From assembly GCA_003971905.1 (NCBI GenBank), contig RSEE01000138.1:62001-126000 (forward strand): a stretch of DNA of 64,000 nucleotides, given 5' to 3'. This DNA comes from Moniliella sp. 'wahieum'. Its lineage: Eukaryota > Basidiomycota > Moniliellomycetes > Moniliellales > Moniliellaceae. Below the pieces are notes generated by a model that was not told where the DNA came from, did not search any database, and was given only the letters and a program-made list of their open reading frames with translations. Below are positions 32,682 through 44,781 of this stretch, piece after piece (position 1 is the first letter of the stretch; each line of letters starts with the position of its first letter). The position numbers and the translations under genes were made by a program.

Positions 32682-35182
32682 TGTGCGACCATGGGACGTG
32701 TGTCATGCGACGCGGCACGTCCAGTGAGAAAGATGACAAGATGAGAATACTGTTACGGGTGTTGACCAGTGACTGCGCTAGTGGAATCGAAACCTAATGA
32801 GATGAAGAGCTATATCAAGTTGGCCTACAACGATATGTTTGGAGGTTGGTGTTAGACGGTGACCGTTCGTTGTACGCGAATGCAATGCAATGCCGACGAT
32901 AGCAGTCCGTCAAGTCGGTAGTGGATGGGGGGAACGAACCAGAGGCAGGATCTCAGCTGACGGAATGGCCGATGGGCCGCCGGTAACAACGTTGCGCCTC
33001 TGAGATCTGATTGAATATTGATCCGAGATCTGATGTCATCGATGTCATCGATCATCGTGTCGTCATGACGGACGTGGACGCGTGAACGTGTAAACGTTGA
33101 GTACGTTGAACGTATCATACGTACGTTGAGCGGAACAAAGATGATGTAGTAGGCCAGTTTAGGGTAGTTTAGGCCTAAGGCCGTTTACCAGTTACCGGTT
33201 ACCGGTTACCCATGCGACCGATTATGGATTAGGGCGGCTAACAGGTTAGGCCGCTCCTAAAAAGGCCTATCATACAGCCCCTGGAAAGGTTCGCCCGGAT
33301 AGGCTGATGAGGCCGATGAGTATGAGTCGATGAGGGCGCTAAGGAAGATCGATGACAGGAAAGGCAAGCGCGCGCAACGCGAGCTATGGCATGATGCATG
33401 GACTGGCCTAGTGCCCTTCCTCAGCCATGGCAACCAGCCTAGTCGCAAGCTCTCACCGGTTCCCCCCCCGCGTCTCACAACTGTAACACCATCTGCGCCA
33501 TCGATAGGAAGGCCCTGGCCTACTGCGTCATCGGGTTATCACGCGTCCTGTCGCGCGTCTACCTCGCCTTGCTCTGTTGGCGCATTTTGAAGCTTTGACT
33601 GAGTACTGACGCGACTGACGGTTGACATTGACATCGATATATTGATCGTCAGTCGCTCGCCACTGCGAGCCACCAAGCACCAGAAGGGGGTGATAGAATG
33701 CACCCTGGTCGCCTCCGCTCCATCCGCCCTCTGTCTCTGTGTGCACCGCACTGCACGGCCCATCGGGAAAGGACGAGAGCGAGCAAAGAGCAAATGAAGA
33801 GCAGGGGCATCCAACAAACGCTCTTATTCTCTGTGCGGTAGTGTGGTAAATTAGACTGATTTCTGAGAGCCAACAGCGTTGCGTACAACATGCGAGCGCT
33901 GCAAAAGAGTGATATACACTGGCTCTGCTGTTGGTTGTATGGACACGTGAAGCTTGAAGCTCGCGCGTGAAGCTTGAAGCTCGATCGTAAGAAGCGTCAA
34001 GTTCAGGATGCCCCAGAAAGGATCAGAGCGCTGCAACAGTGGAAATGGTGATCGATGGAGATCACTTGCGAAACGCCGCCGGTGGGGCGAGCCCAAGTCG
34101 TGTTGGAGTGGAGGGTTAAACGTTAAACGTTGAGACGGTAAGACGTTGAGGGCGCCACACACGCGTCGGAAAAAGCATCTCACACGCGCGCGCTTGCATG
34201 ATAGGCCACAAGAAGTGTCGCTCCTACACGAGCACAGTCCAAGTGGTCTCGGCCAGATGAACTCTAGCAGCCTAGTACGCGCGTGTGAGCGCTGAGCCCT
34301 CGTCGATCTCTCTCTTCCAGGTTATATACATCGACAGTATAAACATCTCACCGTACCTCTGTCGATCAAACATCACTCTGCAAAGCGATTGGGTTCGACG
34401 TTAAGCTTCAAGAAGAGGAAAGAAGATGCAATCACGGGTTTGTTCTGTGCTCTTTCTCGCTCCTGGTGCTCGCATACTAGCACTTGCTGGGTCTCGGCGC
34501 TTGCTTGCTCGGGTGTATTTGCTCCGAAGTATACCAAGGGTTGCTCTGCTTCTGATCAACGTTTCAAGATAGGAGGATGACTAGGACTGATGACCGGCTG
34601 GTGACCCGGTGACGGCCATCCATCCCAGGCCAGGTGTTGGAGGTCTCTCGTCGTCGCTGTGCCCTTCCCTCGGTGGGGGCAGCGAGAGCGCTGCGCCCGC
34701 GCGGCGCCTCCCTCTCTCTCGCGCGCTTCCTGCTGTCGGCCAAAGACTGCGCCGTCGCGCCTCTTCGTCAGGGCATCCGCAGCCCCTCCCCCCACAACCG
34801 CTAATAGCGGCTCGCTTTCTCCTTCGCCCGATTGCACGCAGGCACAGGGGCGCCCAAGACACAAGACAGCCAGCCGCCCCAACCTCGCTCGCGCACTTTA
34901 ATATCATTGCAACGCCAGCGCACGTTGCTCCCCCAAAACTGGCACGCCAGTGCCCTCCTCCACCTTCCATGGGCAGCAAGCCTCTGTTGCGATCGGCCTC
35001 AAGTATCAACCAGAGCCACTGATATATAAATCCGCCATCTGTCAGCGCACTTGGCTGGTCGCCCTCTTCCCCTGCCCCGCCACTTGTGTCCTCTCTCTCC
35101 TCCCCTTCCCCAGCACTCTGCGCTTCCTCGCGCTCAGCCCTCCTCCCACACACTCTCTTGATCCCCCAGTCTTCTCCTACTG
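32682..35182. other. Intergenic, 2.5 kb, repeat words
   Basis: No gene recognised. Carries a 7-bp TTACCGG tandem (33184-33211), ACGTTGA-type repeats (33085-33130), paired GAAGCTTGAAGC words (33950-33985), and (TTAAACG)2 with variants (34115-34141). A likely TATA element, GATATATAAAT, lies at about 35021-35031, some 150 bp before the next start. Confidence 0.5.
35021..35031 (+). promoter_or_regulatory. Probable TATA box of the secreted-protein gene
   Basis: ATATATAAAT sits about 150 bp upstream of the ATG at 35183. A long pyrimidine-rich tract lies between them. Confidence 0.5.
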
Positions 35183-36422
35183 ATGCGTCTCACACCTTGC
35201 CTCCTTGCTCCTGGTGGCAGTAGCCGTCCGTGAGTCTCCTTTCTCCCCCATTTGGCAAGGCCTACAGCCCCCTGCACACATTATACTAACCCTCTGGTGT
35301 TTCCTGCTCTTTCCAGAGGCTCAACTGCCCCAGCCCAACGATCTTCAACACGCCGTCGAGAGCGGTTCGGGCAAAATCACCAGCCAGGCAGAGAAGCTGG
35401 CGGGTTCTGTCCCGTTGGGCTCCCACGAGCCATCGCACCGGCGCCGGTTCCATGAGCGTCATGCTCGCAAGATTGGCGTGGCAGCTGCGCCATCTGCCTC
35501 CCCCTCTACCCCGTCCTTGTCCAAGGTGGAAGACGAGGTCAAACAAGAGCTACCCAAGCAGCTGAGCCAGCGCGATGCAAACCAGGCTGGCGCCGCTCCG
35601 AGCGGCACAATCAACGCCAGTTCTCTCGTCAAGGAGATTCAGCAGGCCATGCCGAGCGCCTCGGGTGCTCCCTCTGAGGCCGATGTGGCGTCGGCGGTGC
35701 AGAAGAGCGTGGCCAAGTTGGGCGGCCAGCAGCCCTCGAGCAGTACCCTGGCTCAAGCTGTCCAGCAGGCCGTGCCCCAGTTTAACAAGGCCGACGACCT
35801 AGCCAAGTCCTTTTCTCTCCCCCTGTCTCAGCGGGACGGTGTGAGCGTGGCTGCCAGCTCCAGTGTCAACAGTACCACCGTGTCGCAGCTGGTGGGGCAG
35901 ATCAAGCAGGCGCTGCCCAAGGGTTCTAGCGCGACCTCGTCCCAAGATGTCAGCTCGGCATTGAAGACGGCCTTGTGCAAGATCAAGAGCAATGTCCCCT
36001 CTGGAAGCGATGTGGAGGCCGCGGTGAAAGAAGTGCTCACTCAGAGCGGTACCAAGGTTACCTCGGTCCAAGCACAGGTCCAGCCCATCGTGAAAGACGC
36101 GATGGTTAGCCTGCCCCAGGAGATCAGTCAGAAGTTCCAGGGCTCGTTCCAGAAGGTGGAAGCCAGCGGCAAGGGCGACATTGAGGCGGCCGGCAGCACT
36201 CTGTCCAGCCTTCTTCCGACCCAGGTGATCGCTCAGGTGCAGGCCTCTGCGTCGGCACAGGGCGCGTCCGCGACGGCTTTGCCGGCCCACCTGGCCGGCA
36301 CCGTTGAAGCCCACCTCTCCTCTACCCTGGGCAAGGCTCCGGCTCCAAGCCAAGTGGCCCAGGCAGTCAAACAGGTTGTCCCCAACGCCTCCATCTCGGC
36401 TGAGGCGGATCTGTCAGCTTAG
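35183..36422 (+). CDS. Secreted repeat protein, function unknown
   Basis: I do not recognise a family. The start MRLTPCL followed by LLLVAVAV is a classic signal peptide (the two halves need one base inserted near 35203). Intron 35230-35316 (GTGAGT...CAG, branch site CTAAC at 35286-35290) joins it to QAQLPQPNDLQ. The mature part of about 370 residues is Ala/Ser/Gln/Val-rich, with a basic cluster HRRRFHERHARK and then about four related units. Each has a stretch like SSLVKEIQQAMPS, TLAQAVQQAVPQ, QLVGQIKQALPKG, or VAQAVKQVVPN, spaced by SSASxxDVxSAV-type helices. There is almost no cysteine (one in the mature part). Likely a cell-wall or extracellular protein; helical repeats are inferred from heptad-like spacing. 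Confidence 0.75.
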
Positions 36423-37402
36423 GCACAGCATGGGATTGTATCTACTCTCTGGCTGCTTGTTCCGCAGCGCTTTCCTGTGCGGTATTACGGGCGTAGAAAA
36501 GCACCTCACGCCCCCTTGATGTAATGCGACCGTTGCCGGTCGATTGCCGCTCTTCGATACTTCCGTGGGCCTGCTTTTCCGTGTACCATGTTGCCTTTTT
36601 TCCGAAGACAGGCAAAGCATTGCCCCCACTTATATCCTCTCCTTGCCTGGGAAACGTTCTGACTCACTTTCATGATTCCTGTGTCTCCCTTTCTTGCCAC
36701 TCATTGAGCTCTTCACTTCTCTCTTCACTGGCCTGAATCTTTTCCCACCTCTGGCAGATGGGATGTACTTGCCGAGCCGATCCATCACGGCAAATTCATT
36801 CGCCTCTCCCCTTTTCTCTCATCGTGTCTGCTGGATCGATACCTATATACCGTCCGTCGAGACAGCGGGTATAGTACACGCAACTCCTTACTCACTGCAT
36901 CTAGACCGTGTATAATTAAAGGAACAAACACCTGGGTGTCACGGCCGCCCCAAAGCCACAAGCGGCCATTCTCAATGATCGAGGTTCAACTGTGCCGACG
37001 TCCTGGTCCACACCTAGCTATGGACACAGCAATGGATTCTGAAGCGTTTAGGGCAGTAGCGTAGGGGATCTCGATTGCGGGCGAGAGATGGGCGTTGGTG
37101 GTAGGCAGAAGGACAGGAGGGCTACAGGAGAAGGCTACTATAGTCGATGGCGTACGCGGGTACGCGCATCAGCAATCTTCCGAGCCCGCAGAGCCTCGGG
37201 GGCTAGTGAGGCCAGGAGTGCACCGCGATCGGTGGAGCGAGTCACCATCAAACACAACGTTGAACGTCCACAATACCAACGTATCAACGCCCATGGCTTC
37301 TATCTCGGTGCAAAGGGATATAATGATGGTGCATCTTCACTTGTGCTCAAGTTATTACGGGATTGCCGAACCGTGGGTTACTGTCACAGTCGGGGCTAAG
37401 GC
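36423..37402. other. Intergenic, about 980 bp
   Basis: No gene seen. Contains TATA-like TGTATAATTAAA at 36909-36920 and an isolated LTR-start-like word GTGTCACGG at 36936-36944. Confidence 0.45.
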
Positions 37403-38272
37403 GAGGGTGTCACGGGCGGGCGCCGCCAGGGGGCCCGCCCTGGGGTTTTTTGGGGTACAATCCCTTAGGCGACGGTAGGTCGACTCACGGTAGTTTCGGG
37501 CTTAGGCTGGTTGGTGTGTCCGAGCGGAGCTAGGGACGAGGAGAGGCCTTTGGTGGGGCGGCTGCACGTGTGGCAAGGCTGCGTCTGCACCGGCTTGGGC
37601 CGTATAGTAACGTGTCTGAAGCCTCCGGGACTTAGGGACGGGAGGAGGCAGCGGCGGACAAACACTGCCTTAACTGGGACTGGGAATCGCCGCGACCGAA
37701 GGAGGGCTCGCGCGATTGGACTGACGAAGGGCTGGAGGACGAGATCGGAGGAGATGTCGGACGCTAACAAGAGGAGCTGCCTGTACTGGATCAATTGGCT
37801 GGAAACGGGCAGGAGTCGGACAGGATAGGCGGGAAAGAGACGAAGGTGGAGACGAGAGATGACGAGAGATGACGAGAATGGAAGGTGGGGGAAAAGGTCC
37901 CCATCAACCAGGGGTACAGGCAGGATCAAAAGGGAAACGGATACAAGAGGGAGTGTAGAAAGGAAGACATGTCAAAAGCGGGGTTGGTCGCCACAGGCGC
38001 GACCGAGAAAGGAAACGGAAACGGGGACGGGACGGCAGATGCCGCCACGGCACTGGAAGCTCGGTGGCCTTATTTAGGCCGGCCGACTTGGACTTGGGCG
38101 GGGGGCGACTATTGTCGCGCGGAGCATGGCCCTTCGGCCACGATACTTAATTTAGCCAACCATCATCACACTTGGTTGGCCTGCGGTGCACGCTCTACTG
38201 GGCATGTGCGGAGCAGGCGGGCCTTAGCTTGGGTCGGACCATCTCGTGTCCGCCGCAGCCCGTGACAGAGGG
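37403..38272. mobile_element. Solo LTR of an LTR retroelement with 5-bp TSD
   Basis: The element runs from 37408 to 38267 (860 bp). It begins TGTCACGGGC and ends GCCCGTGACA, so its ends are a 10-bp inverted repeat of the TG...CA type typical of LTRs. It is flanked by the same five bases, GAGGG, at 37403-37407 and 38268-38272, a target-site duplication of the length left by retroelement integrases. There is no internal coding part and no second LTR nearby, so it is a recombination remnant. The perfect duplication suggests a fairly recent insertion. Gypsy or Copia origin cannot be told from the LTR alone. Confidence 0.85.
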
Positions 38273-38800
38273 AGACCAGAATCGGACTAGGCCAAGGGGT
38301 GTAGCAATCGTTCGTGGGGAAGAAGCAAGAACAGAGGACATGGTGCGAAGTGGAAGAAAACAGGGAAGGAGCGAGACGCTCGAGACGAAGAAATTGGAAA
38401 TGGGAGCGAGATCAGCCAAACTATGACTTACTGTCGATGAGAAAGGTGTGTGTGTTAATTGAAGGAACCAATGTACCAACAGAGAGGGAGTATAGGACGA
38501 GTGGCACGGCGATCATTCACCCATCTCTGTGACGTGGTTGCTGGCTTCCCAGGCGGAGACCTGCCCTGTCCATCGGGAAGACAAGGCCCACGGAGGACTG
38601 AAAGCCGCGCAGATCCAAAGTCCAAGGAACACTGACGTGAACGTAGGAGGGCCGCGATAGTACTTTAATGTTTGTCGGGCGGAGCCGAGCAGCGTGCGCG
38701 AGGAGGTGGCACGTCAGGAGCTGGACGAGAAAGCGGGGAGTCTCCCGATGGGCGAGGGAGGGCAAGCAAGCTGATCGGAAAGATGGTTCTTCTACAGCTT
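38273..38800. other. Intergenic between solo LTR and tandem array
   Basis: Nothing recognised. Confidence 0.4.
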
Positions 38801-39330
38801 AGTTAGTCAATGTACTGCCGAGCTCTTAGTCACTGTACTCCCGAGCGGGTCTGCTCTCTGGCGCTTCGCACTGAGAGAGCCAACACTTGCTATCACCCAT
38901 CGTTAGTCAATGTACTGCCGAGCTCTTAGTCACTGTACTCCCGAGCGGGTCTGCTCTCTGGCGCTTCGCACTGAGAGAGCCAACACTTGCTATCACCCAT
39001 AGTTAGTCAATGTACTGCCCAGCTCTTAGTCACTGTACTGCCGAGCTGGTCTGCTCTCTGGTGCTTTGCACTGAGAGAGCCAAATATATACTGCCGAGCA
39101 GTTAGTCACTGTACTGCCGAGCGGGTCTGCTCTCTGGCGCTTCGCATTGAGAGAGCCACTGGCGCTCACGCTTAGTTAGTCACTGTCCTGCCGAGCAAAG
39201 GCCTGCTCTCTGGTGCTTCCCCCTGAGAGAGCCACTGGCGCGCACGCTAGAGACACTGGCGCCCACGCTTAGTTAATGAATGTATTGCGCAGCTGGCCTG
39301 CCCTGAGGTACCTCTCTCCGAGAGCATTTG
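38801..39330. repeat. Tandem array of about 100-bp units
   Basis: Two 100-bp copies (38801-38900 and 38901-39000) differ only in the first base. A third (39001-39100) is diverged, and shorter copies begin at about 39101, 39175 and 39272, each more diverged. Inside a full unit, TTAGTCAATGTACTGCCGAGC and TTAGTCACTGTACTCCCGAGC form a 23-bp internal duplication; the short copies keep only one half. Each unit also carries a possible hairpin, GCTCTCT then 14 bases then AGAGAGC, kept in copies 1-5. No coding potential. Confidence 0.9.
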
Positions 39331-42300
39331 CTCCAAGTCCGCTAAAACTATAGTTTCCGCGGTCGTACTTTTGATCCGTCGAAAGAGCCCTCACGGATGC
39401 CCTGCTGAGGCGCTCAAGCAACCATGACAGTCGTTGTTGTTTTTCTGCTGATGCGGTGTCAAAGTTGGTTACAGCACCGTCGCGAACATCTCACCAAGTC
39501 GGGCGTAGACAGCCTGCAAACATGTTCAAGATTCGCTGTTACACTGTTGGAGAAGAGCTGTCAAACACGATATGATTGCCAGCTCATGACAGGTGCTCAG
39601 ATGCTTCGGTGGTGCATGCTCCCAACAGACTAGAGTGGACGGAGAGATAGGCTGAATGATGACATGCATTAGTGTGTTCCTATCAATGCTTGTTGTGGAA
39701 GATGGGAAGCACAGGCTTGGGGATGGAGAGCGCAAGGTTGATGGTGATGGGCACAAGAAAGTACAGGCTTGGACATGACGGGCGCATGTTTTGACATGGC
39801 CGGCACAAGCTTGGAGACGACAGACACAACGATGAACCAACAGTGGCCGCCGGGCGAGCACAAACGTGGCCGCGACAGTCAGACAGAGCACCACATTGCC
39901 GTTGCTCATGGGCAACTCGAGCTTGAGAATGGCCATGACGAACGTTGAGCTGGGGGTAATAATGGGGAAGAGCGACGTGGTGAGGGGTAAGCGGCTGGTG
40001 CAAGAGCGGATCAGAAAGAGGAAAGGTGGGATGGGATGGGATGGGATGAGACGGCATGCTTATCGATGCGCGCGACCAGGCTGCACATGGCCAAGGCGAC
40101 GTTCGATAAGAGGAACTCAAGCTCAGAGACAGCAGGGGAGGGCAAAGTGGTGCGCATGGGCCGGAACAGCGTCGGAAGCGGATGGCGTGGCAGGCTGTAC
40201 GGTCGGCTTGGACGTGGGGGCGAAGCAAGTGGAGAGATGGCCGAGACGAGGGTCAGAATGGCCAAGACAAGCGTTCAGACGGCCAACTCAAGCGCGGTGG
40301 TGCTGGCGACAGGCGAGGCGATGGCCACGGACGGCCAGTGGGCCAGACTGAGGCCAGCAGGCATGCACAATGACATGTACCATCGCCTGCTTCCGCTTGG
40401 CCGACCCGACGGTGGCGAAGGGCGAATGAATGACGGGGATGGCCAAGTTGATGGAGGGATTGGCCAAGCGAATGGCGGGGATGGTCTGAGGGCGCGTGGG
40501 AGGGAGGGGCGTGAGAACGAGGCCCGGACGGGTGGGAGGTGGCTGCAGAGAGACAGACGCTGGCCAGAAGGCACAGAAGAGGGAGGATCCTGAGTGGAGG
40601 GCCGCGGGGTGGCAGACGAGGCGCGCGAAACGGAGGCTGGGAATAGGGGTTAAGCGAGGCAACAGACCTTGGGGGCGGGCAAAGCCAGCTGGGTTGGGGT
40701 GGTGGTGGTACGAAACCAGCCAGATCCATCGCCGATGGAACGCTGGACAGCGTGGACGAGTGGGCACAGAGGCCTATGGAATAGTGGCCCAGGGGAGAAA
40801 GATGGCCGTGGGCTGCCACCACCAGCCTGGGGGGAAGGCTGGGGCGAAGCCCCAGACCTTCAATACGGACGCACAGTAAAAAGCATCATGACAGGAACGC
40901 AGACCGGGTTGTAGGCCCTGTGGTCCCCTAGGAGTAGATACCCAATGCCTGGCAGTCCGCTCAGCCTCTCTAACGTTTGTATAACAAGCCAAGTCTACAC
41001 TCCCGCTTCTCAGATCTCATTCTTGACACAGAGGATCCGGTTTTTCGACAGTTGCCGGGCCGGAACTTCCCTCATAGCATCGATCATCCGAGCTTTCTTG
41101 GCTTCTCTGTGACATGGGACTGCTGTTGGACTATGCCATGTTGTCGATTCCAGATTCATTAATCATTCCGGGAGATTCCGGAGCACCGACGTGTGCCAGT
41201 AGGGGTCGCGAGACGGAAAAGTTGTGCGGGGCATCGGGTTTGCTGCTGCTCCACACACGTTCTTGATTATCGAGGCCACATGCATCCGCCTCTATCTTTA
41301 CTGCGTGCATATCATGTTTCAGGCCTCGGCCTCAGTGCCCCAGTGCTGAGCACGCCTCAGGCTTTATGCATGAGCATGATGCATGGATTCTGTCACATGT
41401 CACATGAAAGGCATCAGTGCATCAACAGCGCATCAGCGCTGAGGCTCGTCAGCGCTGTACCTCTTCTGTATCCAGTCTCTCACTGATGACTGATGTTTGT
41501 GGGGAGGAAGGTAGAGTCCCTGCTCTTCCCTTCTCAGATCTGAGTCTCAGATCTCACCCCGAGTGTGGGGTGGACGTCGGTGGGCTGCCGATGCGGACTA
41601 GTACAGATATGCATGACACTCAGTACTCACGCGGCACGTATGTTGGTGAGATGTGAGTGGATCGATTGAAAATTGGCCTTTCGGACTCTACACATTCCGC
41701 CTGCTCTCCAATTCCCTCATGGGCTTCCACATTCATAGCCAATGCATTAATCCACGCCTCTTTTCTGGTTCTCGAAGGTACACACACACTAGCTTACCCA
41801 TTCGTCAGGTCTAGGGCGTTTCCTTCTTCCCTCTCTATAGAAGTGCCCTCTGTTGCGATCCTCTGTGACATGCATGCATGACACGTGAAGCTAAAACCTC
41901 TCTCGTGTCTTTTCGGACCTCAGAAGGGACAATCCAACACACGCGCGGGGCAAGGCAAGGTGGGGCAGAGAGCTTTTGTGCGCATCCGTATATCATCGCA
42001 GCAAGCCGGCTACCGGTTACATGGTTACATGGGGCATAGGTGTTGCCACGCAGGTTGTATAGTCGCTGGGCACGGTGCCGGTTAAGCGTTACGCGTTACT
42101 TCTGTTACGTGGCCGGAAAACGTCTCAATTTGCAGGAAGACATGTGATCCACAGTGATGGATGGCAGTAGGGCAGGGCGCAGAGAGCATGATGTGCATGA
42201 TGCCCGAATCATTAACCATGGCGCGCGCAAGACGCATGAAGCGGTAGGGGGTACCCGGTACCTGGGTGGCAATGGGTATACTCCAGTCTACGGACCCCAA

Positions 42301-44781
42301 AGGCAAATCTGCCAATGGACAGTGTGGCGGCAAAGTGAAAAGAGAAAATGAGAGACATTGTAACGCCCGACGAGTGATTTGATACATATGCGTAGGGTGA
42401 GTTTTGGAGAACTAGACGAGTAGTACCTTGGAGCTGGAGCGTGAGCTTGAGGCATTGAACTGGTGGCCTCCGCCTGAAGCGAAGCGGATCCGGAGGCTCT
42501 CGAGAATAGGGCCAAGGATTGCTGTCGATCCTTCAATCGGCCCCGGATGAGGTGGAGGCCGGAGTTCGTCGGATGGTCGAACACCCCTTCTCTGTGCCGC
42601 CATATACATCACACGGCCGCACAAGGTATGGGTAGTAGGATGTGCCGGTAGAGGTGTGAAAACACCGGCTACGAATATATGAATGCAGGATTCGAACGTA
42701 ACTGAGATCTGAGAGCTTTTCAGCCTGAGGCCTAAGGAGACCAAAACGAGGACCATCGCGTGGGAGACGAATGAAAACGCGCAGAATCCAGAGGTGGGGT
42801 GGATGGCCCAGGATGCTGCTGCTGGATGATGTCGATGATGCAATGCTTTGGAGATTGATGCACTGATGCATGATGTATGATGTATGATATATGATAGTGC
42901 ACTAGCTGTATAGGTGTCGTGAAACGCGTGAAACGTAACTTCGTGAAAGGTTAGGAAAAACAACCGTGGACCGCCGGGCCGTCGAGCGGACATGGGACAT
43001 GCGGTGACCGGCGACTCCGGTGACTAGTTACGGAGACTCACAGTGACCCAGTGACAAAGGGCCAATGCACGGTTGTGACGCAACGCGACGCGTGACTGTT
43101 GATTGTGACTGGCAGCTAATTTCGCTCGTTACTCAGTAGGGCTAGAAAGGCGGCCCTGTGTGCTGGGCGGTCGCAGGGGCGAGTACGTCATAGTAGGTCT
43201 TCACCTCAGGCCTCATCAATGTCATCGATCATCCCGTCATATCCATACCAGTCCTAGGTACAGTTGCACCAGTGACTTCAAAAGCACTTCACGCTTTAAG
43301 CTATAGCCTTTAGCTTCGAGCTTCAAGCTTCACTAGCTTCACTAGCCACTAGTCACTAGTTTCACTAGCTTCACTAGCTTCACTAGCTTCACTAGACGCA
43401 ATGGTACTGAGTGTACTGTGTTGAACGTTGAGTACTGACTAGTTTTGGCCAGGAGTCGGGACGTGTGACCGGTGACCTGTAGTGACTGCTGTGCGGGAGC
43501 AAGAACGGTTTTGATGCGCGTCATGCATCATGCATCATGTATGGCAGGATAGGGAGCACACGTGGTAGGGGGGCAGGCACATGGAGAGACGCGACCGTAA
43601 GAGTGGGCGTTAGTGGCAAGTGGCAACGCTTTTCCCCCTCTCTCTGCGCCCCACGGCCCACAGGCGCAAGTGTTCAACGTACGTTCAATTCAACGTTCTG
43701 GTCCTGAACGGCCCGAACGCGCAGCAACAGCGCTGTTTGGTGTGGGGCATGAGTTGCATGTGCATTGCAGGATGAGATCGGGGAGAGGCCATATAGTACT
43801 TCTCGTGGGCGAAGAGGGAGGAGTGTGGGCGGGGTGGAGTATGTGGGACACAATGAATTGGGTATGTACACCGATGCGTGGCGGCAACAACTGCACTTTT
43901 GCCTGCGGCATGTGCCGCCGAGCGGGCAGGCTGGCTGGCTGGGCACAGGAGCGGAAGCTGGAAGGCCGACATCAGATCGATCGCTCTTTTCGCCTTGAGA
44001 TCTCAGGGCTTCCGATCTCAGATGTACTTTCCATTCTCAGCCTTGTTGCTAGTAGTTGCTCATTATGTGCATTATGCATTACCGGTTACCGTTGCCGGTT
44101 ACTAGTTACCAGTTACCGGTTACCTCAGCACTTGGCCTGCGTTCTCAGTCCCAGGTGGGGAAGCGGAGGGGTACATAGTGGGGCAGACTAGGGCCGAATG
44201 GCCTGCTTCGCTTCGTGCCCGTACTGCGTTTGGTACGTAGTCCGTGCGTTTTAACCTGTTTTATAGCTGTTTTAGCTCATTTGCGCACTGTCAGTTGCAC
44301 CCGCGCCTCTACACAGGCGCTGTGCGCCACCCGCAGCAGGCATGGCGGCAGTGGATCGGACCTGCAGCGTGAAAACGCGGGACAATCACCGACGGCATGC
44401 GTCACCTGGTGCCAGGCACACTGTCGCCCCGTGCGGCGGTGGGGACGGCGTTTCACAAGGTTTCCCAGCACGTCAGCGCACAGTGATCATGCATCCTGCC
44501 CAGCAGTACGCCGCTGCCGCACCGCAGAGGCTCGGCTGGTGCTGAGCCAATTTAGACGCCCACGCACAAGCGGACGCTACGCGGTCGGGCACGGAACGGC
44601 ACTGCGCCAGCCAGCCCGCGCTCCTGCAGCCGATGCACGGTCGCATGCATCTTGCGTGCAGTACTGGCCGGCACTGGCCCGGTGCGGTCGGTGTATAAGA
44701 CCCGCCCTTATCGCACCCGCGCCTGCAGCCGTCTGTCGCGCCCCCTCCTCCTCCTTTCTCTCGCCCACCATCCTCCCCCCC
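39331..44781. other. Gene-poor region, 5.4 kb
   Basis: No recognisable gene. Degenerate tandem phrases around GATGGCCAAGAC/GGCACAAGCTTGG occur at 39690-40330. The longest uninterrupted frame is on the minus strand at 42412-42993 (193 codons), with low-complexity composition and no motif. Short repeats include ATGATGTATGATGTATG (42868-42890), CACTAGCTT units with 9-10-bp period (43325-43395), and GTTACC units with 7-bp period (44079-44125). Confidence 0.45.
44690..44697 (+). promoter_or_regulatory. Probable TATA box of perilipin-like gene
   Basis: TGTATAAGA at about 44692 lies 90 bp upstream of the ATG at 44782. Confidence 0.45.

Noticed and set aside
36936-37400. Second LTR start (GTGTCACGG at 36936)
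   Set aside because: Only the first 11 bases resemble the solo LTR at 37408. No matching end or target duplication is found.
38801-39330. CRISPR-like array
   Set aside because: Units are contiguous 100-bp repeats without unique spacers, in a fungal genome.
39690-40900. Long frames (128-189 codons) on both strands
   Set aside because: They arise from degenerate GGCCAAGAC-type repeats; the sequence is low complexity and no family is seen.
42412-42993. 193-codon minus-strand frame as a gene
   Set aside because: No recognisable motif, no promoter or splice context, and it lies in repeat-word DNA. It may be chance.
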